Positions 43,530 through 52,143 of a stretch of DNA of 64,000 bases are shown piece after piece. The position numbers were made by a program, and so were the translations under genes. Numbering within the stretch: the stretch's first letter is position 1; each line of letters begins with the position of its first letter. The notes beneath the pieces were generated by a model. The model ran no database searches. It was not told the origin of the DNA and saw only the letters and a program-made list of their open reading frames with translations. The stretch spans positions 3,782,001-3,846,000 of the forward strand of contig NZ_CP092427.2 in the NCBI RefSeq assembly GCF_022374875.2, written 5' to 3'. The DNA comes from Mycolicibacterium rufum (GTDB lineage Bacteria > Actinomycetota > Actinomycetes > Mycobacteriales > Mycobacteriaceae).

Positions 43530-44397
43530 GACGGGCCTCCGTGGTCGCCTCGAGCCAGGCCCGGGCCACCATCGTGGCGCCGACCTTCCTGCGGTAGTCC
43601 GCGCCGCCCTGCAGGTCGGCGGGGATGTCGTCGAGGGTCGACACGGCGAGCCGGCCCACCTCCTCGGGGGTCACGTCACCGACGGGCCGGCCGAGCACTG
43701 CCTGTTCGGCCGGGGTGCCGCGCCGGGGTGTCGACCCGAGGCCGAGCAGCCCGATGCCGCAGCGGGTGACGGTGTCGGTGTCGTCGAGCGCGACTGCCAC
43801 GGTGGCGCCCGCGATCGCGAAATCGCCATGACGGCGCGCGAATTCCTGCACCGAGAAGCCGGTCCGGCCGGACCACACCGGGAACGTGACCGCGGTGAGG
43901 ATCTCGCCGGCGGCCAGTTCGGTCTCCCACAGCCCGGTGAAGAAATCCGCGGCGGGGATGCGGCGGGTACCTCGCGTCGAGATCGCTTCGATCTCGGCGT
44001 CGAGGGTCAGCGCGACCGCGGCGTACTCGGCGGCCGGGTCGGCATGGGCGATGGCGCCGCCGAGGGTGCCGCGGGTGCGGATCTGGAAGTGTCCGATGTA
44101 GGGCGTGGCCAGCGTGAGCAACGGAACCGCCTCGGCCACTTCGTCATCCATGCCGACCAGCGCGTGCGGTGTGCCGGCGGCGATGCGCACGGTGTCGCCG
44201 CGTCGTTCGATGTCGCACAGCTCGGGCACCCGCGAGATGTCGATCAGGTTGTCGAAGTGGGTCAGCCGCATCGCCAGCATCGGGACCAGGCTCTGGCCGC
44301 CGGCGAGCACCTTCGCGTCGTCGCCGAGGTCCCGCAGCAGCGACACCGCGCCGGCGACCGTGTCCGGCCGGTGGTAGGCGAACGGGGCGGCCTTCAT
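43522..44397 (-). CDS. Molybdenum hydroxylase FAD subunit (CoxM-like)
   Basis: A 291-residue FAD-binding subunit. It has AGGQSLVPMLAMRL and the IRTRGTLGGAIAHADPAAE loop that bind FAD in CoxM, and a C-terminal CO-dehydrogenase flavoprotein domain. Its ATG overlaps the CoxG-like stop (ATGA) and its end overlaps CoxS by 8 nt. It completes a three-subunit hydroxylase. Confidence 0.91.
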   Translation of the reverse strand: MKAAPFAYHRPDTVAGAVSLLRDLGDDAKVLAGGQSLVPMLAMRLTHFDNLIDISRVPELCDIERRGDTVRIAAGTPHALVGMDDEVAEAVPLLTLATPYIGHFQIRTRGTLGGAIAHADPAAEYAAVALTLDAEIEAISTRGTRRIPAADFFTGLWETELAAGEILTAVTFPVWSGRTGFSVQEFARRHGDFAIAGATVAVALDDTDTVTRCGIGLLGLGSTPRRGTPAEQAVLGRPVGDVTPEEVGRLAVSTLDDIPADLQGGADYRRKVGATMVARAWLEATTEARHA

Positions 44398-45053
44398 GAC
44401 AGCAGCCGGGCCAGTGCGGCCTGCAGGTCGTCGGCCAGCACCGCGGCGGGTCCCCGGCGGCGGCGCCGGCCGAGCAGGAAACCGGCCGCACCGGACAGGG
44501 CGGCCGCGACGAGCAGAGGCCCGTAGCGTTTGGCCATCGGTGCGGCGACCACCCGCAGCAGGTCGACGGATTCGTCCGCGGGTGGGGTGGATGTGCTTGT
44601 GGCAGTGTCGGTTCCGCCGAGCTCGGCTTCGAGTGCACGGGCGAACTGGGCGATCAGGTTCCCGGACACGTCGGCGAGCACCCCGCGGCCGAACTGGGCG
44701 GCCTTGCCCGAGATCGCCAGGTCGGTCGAGATGCCGACGAACGTCGAGGTGCCCTCGTCCTTCACCTGGGCGGTGACGGTGGCTGCTGCGGTGCCGTTGC
44801 CGCGGGTCTCGCGCCCCTCGGCACGCAACACGATGCGTCCGGCCGCCGCGTCCTTCTCCTGGTAGGACGCCACGCCCTGGTAGGAGACGGTGATCGGGCC
44901 GACCTTGACCTTGACGGCGCCGTCGAAGGTGTCGCCGTCGACCGACAGCAGGGTGGCGCCGGGCAGGCACGGGGCGACGCGGCGGACGTCGGTGAACACT
45001 TCCCAGACCTGCGCGGCGGGGACGGCGACGCGAAAGTCGTTGGTCAGCTCCAC
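44394..45053 (-). CDS. CoxG-like SRPBCC protein with C-terminal membrane anchor
   Basis: A 219-residue protein. The N-terminal 150 residues are a polyketide-cyclase-like CoxG domain (FRVAVPAAQVWEVFTDVRRVAPCLPGA). The C-terminus has a membrane helix (YGPLLVAAALSGAAGFLLG) followed by RRRRR, indicating anchoring with a cytosolic tail. CoxG recruits CO dehydrogenase to the membrane in mycobacteria (known). The GTG 45053 start overlaps the coxL-like stop by 10 nt. Confidence 0.87.
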   Translation of the reverse strand: MELTNDFRVAVPAAQVWEVFTDVRRVAPCLPGATLLSVDGDTFDGAVKVKVGPITVSYQGVASYQEKDAAAGRIVLRAEGRETRGNGTAAATVTAQVKDEGTSTFVGISTDLAISGKAAQFGRGVLADVSGNLIAQFARALEAELGGTDTATSTSTPPADESVDLLRVVAAPMAKRYGPLLVAAALSGAAGFLLGRRRRRGPAAVLADDLQAALARLLS

Positions 45054-47407
45054 TGTTGGTGGTCCTTTCCTCTGCCGGCCCGTTCGATGAGGTCGACGAT
45101 GGTGGCGGGGGTGGCGGGTAGTGCGGTGATCGTCACGCCGAGCGGGGCCAGTGCGTCGTTGATCGCGTTGACGACGGCGGCGGTCGAGCCGATGGCGCCG
45201 CCTTCGCCGGCTCCCTTGTAGCCGCCGACACCGGGTCCGGGGATCTCGACGTGCCCGAACTCGATCGGCGGGACCTCGGTGGCCGTCGGCAGCAGATAGT
45301 CGACGAACGTCGAGGCGACCGGATTGCCCGCATCGTCGTAGGCAAGCTGCTCGAGCAGTGCCCCGCCGATGCCCTGCGCGGTGCCCCCGGCCACCTGGCC
45401 CTCGACCACGTTGGGGTTGATCATCGGGCCGACGTCCTCGCTGACGATGTAGCGGGTCAGCGTGACGTGCCCGGTGCCGACGTCGACTTCGCACGTGCAC
45501 ACGTGAGTCGCGTTGGCCCAGTGGATCATCGCCTGCGAGGTGAACCGGGCGGTGGCCTCCAGCGTGGCGGGCACGCCGCCGAGCTGGGCCGGGTCGTAGT
45601 ACGCGCGGTAGGCGATCTCGGCGAACGTCACGCTCCTGGTGGGATCGGTGCGCAGCGTGGCCCGCGAGTCCGCCAGTTCGATGTCGGTCTCGGCGGCGCC
45701 GAGCATCTGGGCGGCGATCGCGAGGATCCGGCCGCGCAGCATCGCGCCGGCCTCGTGGACGGCACCCGCGGTCATCGGTCCGCTGCGGCTGCCCTGGGTG
45801 CCCGCGCCGTAGGGGGTGACCGCGGTGTCACCCTGGATGGTCGACACGTCATCGATGGTGGCGCCCAACGCATCCGCCGTCAGCTGTACCACCGTCGTCT
45901 CGATGCTGTTGCCGCTTGAGCCGCCGTTGACGTAGACGTTGACCCGGCCGGTCGGCTCCATGCGCATCGTCGCGCCCTCGGTCGCCAGGTGCCCGGTCGC
46001 GGCTCCTGTCGGCTCGATGTAGGCCGAGAAGCCGAGTCCGAGGTAACGTCCCTCGGCCAGGGCCTCGGCCTGTTCTTTGCGGAAGCCCTCGTGATCGAGG
46101 ATCTTGACGGCCTGCTCGAAGGTGTCGGCGGGGGCGCAGTGGTCATACGGCATGCCGTTGGGGTTGATGTACGGCATCTCGTCGCCGCGCAGGATGTTGA
46201 TGCGGCGCAGCTCGACGGGGTCCATCCCGATCGTGCGGGCTGCGCAGTCGAGAAGGATCTCCCGCGTGAGTGTTTCGTACTGCCACGGGCCGCGGTAGGC
46301 GTGCAGCCCGGGGGTGTTGGAGAAGACGGTCTTGTAGTTGAAGCTCGCCTTGGGCACCCGGTAGGGGCCCGGGAAGAACATGCCGATGGCCGCGGTGGTC
46401 AGCACCGGGTAGGGCGTCGGATAGGCGCCGACATCCTGGAGGAAGTCGATGTCGGCGGCCAGGATCCTGCCCTCGTCGTCGAACGCCATCCGCACGGTGC
46501 CGTCGACGTGGCGGGACTGCCCGGCCGACATCAGGTTCTCGCGCCGGTCCTCGATCCATTTCAGCGCGGCCGGGACCTTGCGTGCGGCCAACAGGATGCA
46601 CATGTCCTCGCGCATCGGGACGACCTTCTGGCCGAATGCGCCGCCGGTGTCGCGCATGATCACCCGCACGCCCTGGGCCGGGATGCCGAGAAGCCGGGCG
46701 GCGAACGCCCGCAGTTCGTGCGGCGTCTGCGTCGAGGCCCAGACGGTAAGCTCGCCGGTGGTGGCGGTCCACTCGGCGACCATGCCGCGGGTCTCCATCG
46801 GCACCGGGACGTACATCTGCTGATAGATGTGCTCTTCGACGACGTGGGCGGCCGAGGCGAACACCTCCTCGTCCGGTGGCATCCCGCCCATGCCGCCCGC
46901 GACGTTGTCGGGGTAGGCCTCGTGCACGACGGGGGCACCGGCGGCCGAGCCGCCGACCGCCTGCCGGAAATCGGCGACGGCGGGCAGCGGTTCATAGTCG
47001 ACCACGACGAGGTCGACGGCGTCCTCGGCGAGGTAGCGGTTGTCGGCGATCACCAGCGCCACCGGATCGCCGACGAACTTCACCTCGGTCTCGGCCAGGG
47101 GTGGGCGCGGGGTGTCCGGAACGTCCTTGCCGGCGACCGCATGCCAGGCCTCCACGACGTCAGGGTTGAGATCGGCGGCGGTGAACACCGCATGCACTCC
47201 CGGCAGCGCCAGGGCCGCCGAGGTGTCGATGCCGGTGATGATGGCGCGAGCGAACGGGCTGCGCACGAAGCACGCGTGCAGCATCCCCGGCCGAGTGATG
47301 TCATCGACGAACGCGCCGTGACCAGTGAGAAGACGGCTGTCCTCGACCCGGGGGACACGTCGTCCTGCGTAGCGCGTGCTGACAGGGTCGACGGCGGTGT
47401 CGGTCAC
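45044..47407 (-). CDS. Molybdenum hydroxylase large subunit (CoxL-like, non-CODH motif)
   Basis: A 787-residue molybdopterin-binding subunit. It keeps the molybdenum-cofactor motif RDTGGAFGQK and the late GYKGAGEGGAIGS with the glutamate that acts as catalytic base. The active-site loop reads HAYRGPWQ instead of the AYxCSFR of form I or AYRGAGR of form II CO dehydrogenases, so CO oxidation is doubtful. Substrate unknown; hydroxylation of an aromatic or heterocyclic compound is likely. It is the first gene of the coxL-G-M-S operon, and a separate XdhC-like gene lies upstream. Confidence 0.9.
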   Translation of the reverse strand: MTDTAVDPVSTRYAGRRVPRVEDSRLLTGHGAFVDDITRPGMLHACFVRSPFARAIITGIDTSAALALPGVHAVFTAADLNPDVVEAWHAVAGKDVPDTPRPPLAETEVKFVGDPVALVIADNRYLAEDAVDLVVVDYEPLPAVADFRQAVGGSAAGAPVVHEAYPDNVAGGMGGMPPDEEVFASAAHVVEEHIYQQMYVPVPMETRGMVAEWTATTGELTVWASTQTPHELRAFAARLLGIPAQGVRVIMRDTGGAFGQKVVPMREDMCILLAARKVPAALKWIEDRRENLMSAGQSRHVDGTVRMAFDDEGRILAADIDFLQDVGAYPTPYPVLTTAAIGMFFPGPYRVPKASFNYKTVFSNTPGLHAYRGPWQYETLTREILLDCAARTIGMDPVELRRINILRGDEMPYINPNGMPYDHCAPADTFEQAVKILDHEGFRKEQAEALAEGRYLGLGFSAYIEPTGAATGHLATEGATMRMEPTGRVNVYVNGGSSGNSIETTVVQLTADALGATIDDVSTIQGDTAVTPYGAGTQGSRSGPMTAGAVHEAGAMLRGRILAIAAQMLGAAETDIELADSRATLRTDPTRSVTFAEIAYRAYYDPAQLGGVPATLEATARFTSQAMIHWANATHVCTCEVDVGTGHVTLTRYIVSEDVGPMINPNVVEGQVAGGTAQGIGGALLEQLAYDDAGNPVASTFVDYLLPTATEVPPIEFGHVEIPGPGVGGYKGAGEGGAIGSTAAVVNAINDALAPLGVTITALPATPATIVDLIERAGRGKDHQQWS

Positions 47408-47480
47408 GGGGAATCACCCTCCTGGAGGCTCTGAGAGTGACGTTATCGCAATCGAGAGCGACATTTCCAGCATTGGTGTC

Positions 47481-48602
47481 TCATCCCGGGTGGTGGATGC
47501 GCCCGTCGGTCTCGGCCAGGGGGCGGCCGAGCCCACCCCACCGGCGCGCGATGATCTCCGCGGCGATCGACACCGCGGTCTCCTCCGGTGTGCGGGCGCC
47601 CAGGTCCAGCCCGATCGGGCTCGACAGCCGGCTCATTTCGGCGTCGGTCAGGCCGGCGTCGCGCAGCCGGCGCATCCGGTCCGCGTGGGTGCGCCGCGAG
47701 CCCATCACCCCGACGTAGCCGACCTCGGGCAACCGCAGCGCCACCTCGAGCACCGGCACGTCGAACTTCGGATCGTGGGTGAGCACGCAGATCGCGGTGC
47801 GGGCGTCGATCGCCTTGCGCTCGGCCTCGCCGGCCAGGTAGCGGTGCGGCCAGTCGACCACCACGTCCTCGGCCGCGGGGAAACGCGGCGCCGTCGCGAA
47901 CACCGGGCGGGCGTCGCACACGGTGACCCGGTACCCCAGCAGCGCGGCCTGGGCGGCCAGCGCGGCCGCGAAGTCGATTGCGCCGAACACCAGCATCCGC
48001 GGACGGGGGGCGTGGCTGGCGACGAAGACCTCCATCCCGGCGTCCTGGCGCTGGCCGTCGGGACCGTACGTCAGCACGGTCGACCGTCCCGCCGCGAGCA
48101 GTCCCCGGGCGTCGTCGGCGATCGCGTCGTCGGCACGCGCGGAGCCGACCGACCCGTGGACCGCGTCCGCGCCGACGATCAGCCGCCGACCCACCCACGC
48201 GGGGTCGGGGTGGTCGATGACCGTGGCGACCGCGACCGCGCGGTGCGCGGCGATGTCGTCGGCGACGTCCTGGAGTTGCGGAAACGTCTGCTGCGACACG
48301 GGTTCGGTGAAGATGTCGATCGTGCCGCCGCATGTCAGGCCGACGGAGAACGCGTCGTCGTCGCTGACCCCGTAGCGCTGCAGGTCGGGTCGGCCGCTCG
48401 CGACGACGTCCCGGGCGACCTCGTACACCGCGGACTCGACGCAGCCACCGGACACCGAGCCGGCCACGCTCCCGTCGGGGGCGACCACCATCGCCGCCCC
48501 GGGAGGTCGGGGCGCCGAGCGCATCGTGCGCACCACCGTGGACAGCCCCGCGGTGTCGCCGGTTCGCCAGACCGCCAGCAGGTCGTCGAGGACGTCACGC
48601 AC
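47481..48602 (-). CDS. XdhC/CoxI-family molybdenum-cofactor maturation protein
   Basis: A 373-residue protein with an N-terminal XdhC-CoxI domain (VAPDGSVAGSVSGGCVESAVYE) and a C-terminal Rossmann XdhC domain (LVFGAIDFAAALAAQAALLGYRVTVCDARP, GVMGSRRTHADRMRRL). XdhC proteins insert the sulfurated molybdenum cofactor into hydroxylases. I chose GTG 48602 because the upstream in-frame start lies within the divergent lipoprotein gene. It lies 73 nt upstream of the coxL-like gene on the same strand, so it probably matures that enzyme. Confidence 0.9.
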   Translation of the reverse strand: MRDVLDDLLAVWRTGDTAGLSTVVRTMRSAPRPPGAAMVVAPDGSVAGSVSGGCVESAVYEVARDVVASGRPDLQRYGVSDDDAFSVGLTCGGTIDIFTEPVSQQTFPQLQDVADDIAAHRAVAVATVIDHPDPAWVGRRLIVGADAVHGSVGSARADDAIADDARGLLAAGRSTVLTYGPDGQRQDAGMEVFVASHAPRPRMLVFGAIDFAAALAAQAALLGYRVTVCDARPVFATAPRFPAAEDVVVDWPHRYLAGEAERKAIDARTAICVLTHDPKFDVPVLEVALRLPEVGYVGVMGSRRTHADRMRRLRDAGLTDAEMSRLSSPIGLDLGARTPEETAVSIAAEIIARRWGGLGRPLAETDGRIHHPG

Positions 48603-48645
48603 GAAGCGCAGTGTATGCCCGTACGCGACGTGCTTCGATGGACGC

Positions 48646-49515
48646 ATGCGCACCGTCGTCGCCGCGGCCCTGGCGCTGTTCGCCGCGCTGGCGGTGGGTT
48701 GCGCCCGCGACGACACGCCGAGCTCGATGATCGACGACGCGGGCTACCACGTCCGCGGCGGCGCCGTTTACTACCTGAACCCGTTCCCCGGCAAGGCTTT
48801 TCGCATCGACAGTGCCGACCCGGGAACGTTCGAGGCCTTCGACCGGACCTACGCGCGCGACGGCGAGCGCGTCTACATCGACGGGCACCCGCTGCAGGGC
48901 GCCCAGGCCGGCTCGTTCGAACTGCTGGGCCGGCCGGGCCTGGCCCGCGACGACGGACGGGTCTATCAGCGCGACCGGATCATCAGCACCGACCCCGACG
49001 GCTTCGAGTTGCTCGACGCCGGACTCGCGCGCGACCGCGCCCACGTGTACTGGTCGGACGGATCGGTGCTGTCCGACGATCCGCGCCACTTCACGATCGT
49101 CTCCGATCGAGACGACTACCTGTACGCCAAGGACAGCCGCGCCGTATACGTCAACGGCACCCTGATCGAGGGCGCCTCGCCGCAGGGCTTCCGGGTGCTC
49201 GACGGCGCGTACTCGACGGACGGTGTCGCCGCCTTCTCCTTCGACCGGCTCATCCCCGACGCCGACGTCCCCACCCTGCGCACCCTGGGCGGACCGTATG
49301 CGGTTGACGCGCAACGGGTCTACTGGATGGGCCGGGCCATCGAGGGAGCCGACCCGGGGAGCTTCGCGGTACTCAACGTCAACTTCGAGTGCTCGGCCGA
49401 TCGCCACCGCGCCTACTACCGGCAGGCCGTGATCGTCGACGCCGACCCCGCCGCGTTCCCGCCGGGACGGCCGGTCACGGGCTGCTCGGAGACCTCGATC
49501 TCGTTCGGTGGCTGA
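48646..49515 (+). CDS. DKNYY-repeat lipoprotein
   Basis: A 289-residue secreted lipoprotein. The signal peptide ends in LAVGC (Cys19). The rest is built of about six to seven repeats of roughly 35 residues with the pattern ARDRAHVYW..LSDDPRHF or YAKDSRAVYVNGTLIEGASPQGF, the DKNYY type. Such repeats form beta-rich surface domains of unknown function. It is divergent from the xdhC-like gene (43-nt gap) and convergent with the DUF4185 gene. Confidence 0.85.
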   Translation: MRTVVAAALALFAALAVGCARDDTPSSMIDDAGYHVRGGAVYYLNPFPGKAFRIDSADPGTFEAFDRTYARDGERVYIDGHPLQGAQAGSFELLGRPGLARDDGRVYQRDRIISTDPDGFELLDAGLARDRAHVYWSDGSVLSDDPRHFTIVSDRDDYLYAKDSRAVYVNGTLIEGASPQGFRVLDGAYSTDGVAAFSFDRLIPDADVPTLRTLGGPYAVDAQRVYWMGRAIEGADPGSFAVLNVNFECSADRHRAYYRQAVIVDADPAAFPPGRPVTGCSETSISFGG

Positions 49516-49516
49516 G

Positions 49517-51553
49517 CTACACCTTCGTCAGGTCGGTGTGCATCAGCATGACGTCGTAGTTCGACCACAGCGACAGGTTCCAGTACAGGTCTGAACTCGT
49601 GCCGTCCGTCGACGGCGACCAGGGGTGCAGCATCGGGGCGTAGATGCCGCCGGGCTGCTGCGTCATCAGCACCGCGGCGTCGGACCACACACCCTCGGGG
49701 GTGTCGGAGGTCCGCATGACGATGCTGTTGTTCTGATCGCCGTAGAGCACGATGTACTTGCCCAGATACTCGTTGTACTGCACCGACATCTCGCTGACGG
49801 TGTAGCCGGGTTTGGTGAAGCCCAGGAACCCGCCGGACTTGCCGATGATCGCCGTCGCGGCCGACGGGTTGCCCTTCACCCAGGCGGCCGGCGTGGTGCC
49901 GAAGAAGCTGGACTTCGCGGCCTTGTAGTACTCGTACTTGCCGGCGTCGAGGATGTTTTCGGGCGCGACGCGGGCGAGATACGCCGCTCCCTGACGCCCG
50001 TTCGGGGTGCCGTACATGTACACGTAGCCGTCGTCGCCCTTGACGAACGCCGACTGCTGAAAGTTCTTGTTGGAGCTCAGGAACGAGTTGTAGCGCACGC
50101 TTCTCGGGTCGACGGTGAAGTTCTCGCCGTTGTCGTAGGAGTACGCGATCGCCGAGTAGTTGGTGGTCCACTTGCCCGCCGAACCCCACTTCGACACCGA
50201 CATGAAGCTGACGTACTGCACGGTGCCGAACGGGGTCTCGTCGGTGACGGCGGTCGGCAGGGAGACGCCGGCGGTCGGAATCAGCGTCACCGAGTTCGGC
50301 AGCCAGCCCGGCCGGTTGATGATCGGCCGCGCGTTGACCGGTCCGTCCAGCGGCGCGCCGCCGAACATGTTGCCGGTGTACCACTCTCCGTTGGGGATCG
50401 TGATGCCGTCGGACAGATCGGTGTCGGAGCTGCGGAACAGCGTGTTGAAGATGTGCCGGCCGGTCATGTTGGCGGCGCTGAAGGTGTCGCCCATCGCGAT
50501 GAGGACCTGGTGCTCGTTGTAGGGGGTCGACGGGTCGTCGACCATGCCGTTGTCCCACATGGTTCCGACGTCGGTGCCGTAGACGCTGAACCGGTTGGAG
50601 GTGTTGGCCAGCGTCTTGTCGCCGTAGACATAGTTGCCCGTCACCCAGCTGACGAAGTTCGTCGACGGGCTCACCTGCGGATTGAGCCACGGCGAGTAGG
50701 GGGTCAGCGCCGCCGCGGCGGCCTGCTGATCGGTGGTGGTCAGGCTCGCGGTCGCCACCCGCGGGGTGCGCGACGCCGACAGGGTCTCGAGTTCACGGCG
50801 CGCGGCCGACATCAGCGCCCACAGGAACGGGGGCGCGGGCGACTGGCCCTGGCCGCCGGTGCCCGCGCGCTGATGCGCCCAGTCGACCATGCTGCGCACG
50901 ACGTTGACGACCGCCGTGACCAGCGGCCGGTCCACCTGATCGGCCTTCGCTTCGGTGGTCACCGTCGTGACGGTGCGCGACGCGGTGCTCGGCGCAGCAT
51001 CGGTGCGCAGCGTCAGCGTCGCCGAGGGGCGGAGAGGCTCGGCCGGGTCGGTCGGGGTGATGGCACGGCGCGACGAACGGACGGGACGGGTCTCGTCGTC
51101 CGACGTGGGCGCGGACGCCGTCGTGGTCGGGTCGTCCGTCGTGGAGGTCTTCGACGGGGAGTCTGCGGACGCCCGCGCCGGCTTCTTCCACGACAGGCCC
51201 TTTTTGCGCTTCGTGGTCGGCGCCGCGTCCTCGGCGTCGGCGTCCGGGGCGTCAGTCGTGTCCGGGGTGCCGGTCTTGCTCGGAGTGTCGGTCCTGTCGG
51301 GCTTGTCGGTCGCGTCGGTCTTGTCCGACGTGGCCGGCTTGTCGGTCGACGTGTCGGTGGTCGGCGAGGCGGCGGGCTTGGAGGCCGAAGAGGTGTCGGT
51401 GTCGTCGGCGACGGCGTGCCCGGCGAAGACCACCGAACCGATGCCCAACGCGACGGCCAGGGCGCCGACACGGCCGACGTACGCTGCGGAACTCAAAAGA
51501 AACCCTCCAGAAAGCGGAATGCGTCCCCCGACGTACGAGTCATTCAATCGCAT
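49517..51553 (-). CDS. Secreted DUF4185 protein, candidate endo-D-arabinanase (GH183)
   Basis: A 678-residue exported protein. The N-terminal LSSAAYVGRVGALAVALGIGS is a mycobacterial signal or anchor sequence. Residues about 50-260 are a low-complexity Thr/Asp/Lys/Pro/Ser linker. The C-terminal 400 residues are a DUF4185 domain (NYVYGDKTLANTSNRFSVYGTDVGTMWDNG, IPNGEWYTGNMFGGAP, YLGKYIVLYGDQNN). Mycobacterial DUF4185 proteins have been reported as endo-D-arabinofuranosidases acting on arabinogalactan or lipoarabinomannan (from memory). The start is ATG 51553; a TTG at 51574 is an alternative. Confidence 0.8.
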   Translation of the reverse strand: MRLNDSYVGGRIPLSGGFLLSSAAYVGRVGALAVALGIGSVVFAGHAVADDTDTSSASKPAASPTTDTSTDKPATSDKTDATDKPDRTDTPSKTGTPDTTDAPDADAEDAAPTTKRKKGLSWKKPARASADSPSKTSTTDDPTTTASAPTSDDETRPVRSSRRAITPTDPAEPLRPSATLTLRTDAAPSTASRTVTTVTTEAKADQVDRPLVTAVVNVVRSMVDWAHQRAGTGGQGQSPAPPFLWALMSAARRELETLSASRTPRVATASLTTTDQQAAAAALTPYSPWLNPQVSPSTNFVSWVTGNYVYGDKTLANTSNRFSVYGTDVGTMWDNGMVDDPSTPYNEHQVLIAMGDTFSAANMTGRHIFNTLFRSSDTDLSDGITIPNGEWYTGNMFGGAPLDGPVNARPIINRPGWLPNSVTLIPTAGVSLPTAVTDETPFGTVQYVSFMSVSKWGSAGKWTTNYSAIAYSYDNGENFTVDPRSVRYNSFLSSNKNFQQSAFVKGDDGYVYMYGTPNGRQGAAYLARVAPENILDAGKYEYYKAAKSSFFGTTPAAWVKGNPSAATAIIGKSGGFLGFTKPGYTVSEMSVQYNEYLGKYIVLYGDQNNSIVMRTSDTPEGVWSDAAVLMTQQPGGIYAPMLHPWSPSTDGTSSDLYWNLSLWSNYDVMLMHTDLTKV

Positions 51554-51663
51554 CGGCGCGCGGGCGGCCAGCAAAAGGCTGCGTCATCGGAGTTTTCGTA
51601 TCGCTACCGTGACCATTCGCATTTCGGACAGCGCCGGCCAGCGGGCAAACGCCCTACGTTCCG

Positions 51664-51858
51664 TCAGGTCCAGCTCTGGTACTCCGCGCACAGGCAGCGG
51701 TGATCCCCGTAGGACATGTCACGGCAGGCGCCGTGCCCGTGCTCGGAGTCCTCGCGCACCTGCACGAGGTTCTTCTTGGGATCGCGATGGACGGTCAAGT
51801 CGTGATGTTCCTTGGCGTGACCGCAGACTTTGCAGTACGCCGTTTTCGTTTCCGACAT
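51664..51858 (-). CDS. Small Cys/His-rich protein, probable zinc binder
   Basis: A 64-residue protein starting at ATG 51858 behind a GAGGAG ribosome site. It has YCKVCGHAKEHHD at the N-terminus and CRDMSYGDHRCLCAEYQSW at the C-terminus, giving five Cys and several His that could hold zinc. No known family is recognised. It sits just outside the tRNA-Thr island on the chromosomal side. Confidence 0.65.
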   Translation of the reverse strand: MSETKTAYCKVCGHAKEHHDLTVHRDPKKNLVQVREDSEHGHGACRDMSYGDHRCLCAEYQSWT

Positions 51859-51971
51859 GTCGCACTCCTCGGGGGACAGATGGGGGTGCGACCACCCTGC
51901 GCCCGGGCGGGGGACAGGCGGTAGGGACTTCGTTCCCGATGCCGCAGGCTTAAGTCACCGGTCGGATGATG

Positions 51972-51992
51972 GAGCCCCCTGTCAGGATTGAA
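51972..51992. repeat. attL: 21-bp copy of the tRNA-Thr 3' end
   Basis: The 21 bases are identical to 57818-57838 and begin GAGCCCCCTGTCAGG. This is the duplicated attachment core at the left edge of the island. Confidence 0.88.
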
Positions 51993-52088
51993 GTGTTGAA
52001 CCGGCCCAGCTCAGACCGCCAAACCGCCTCCCACCTGGCAATCGAGGTTCACGGGAATTCACCCCGGTACCCCCTATTTACCTGTAAC

Positions 52089-52110
52089 TGTGCCCAAGAT
52101 GTGCCCACGG
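52089..52110 (+). repeat. Remnant of an integrase 3' end near attL
   Basis: Twenty-two bases are identical to 57750-57771, the last codons of the island integrase. Read in frame they give VPKMCPR then a stop. The following 40 nt also resemble the spacer between the integrase and attR (shared CTCGGTCT near 52137-52144). It looks like the stub of an earlier, deleted element at the same site. Confidence 0.7.
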
Positions 52111-52143
52111 TGAGCAGTTCGCACGGGCTCAGCTCAACTCGGT

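Noticed and set aside
45044..47407. Carbon-monoxide dehydrogenase as a firm assignment for the coxL-like gene
   Set aside because: The diagnostic form I and form II active-site loops are absent; only the family-level call is kept.
49625..51703. 692-codon plus-strand frame opposite the DUF4185 gene
   Set aside because: Low-complexity Arg/Gly/Val shadow; the minus-strand product has a signal sequence and a known domain.
52081..52110. A complete second integrase at the left end of the island
   Set aside because: Only the last seven codons are present and no upstream coding sequence continues; recorded as a remnant.
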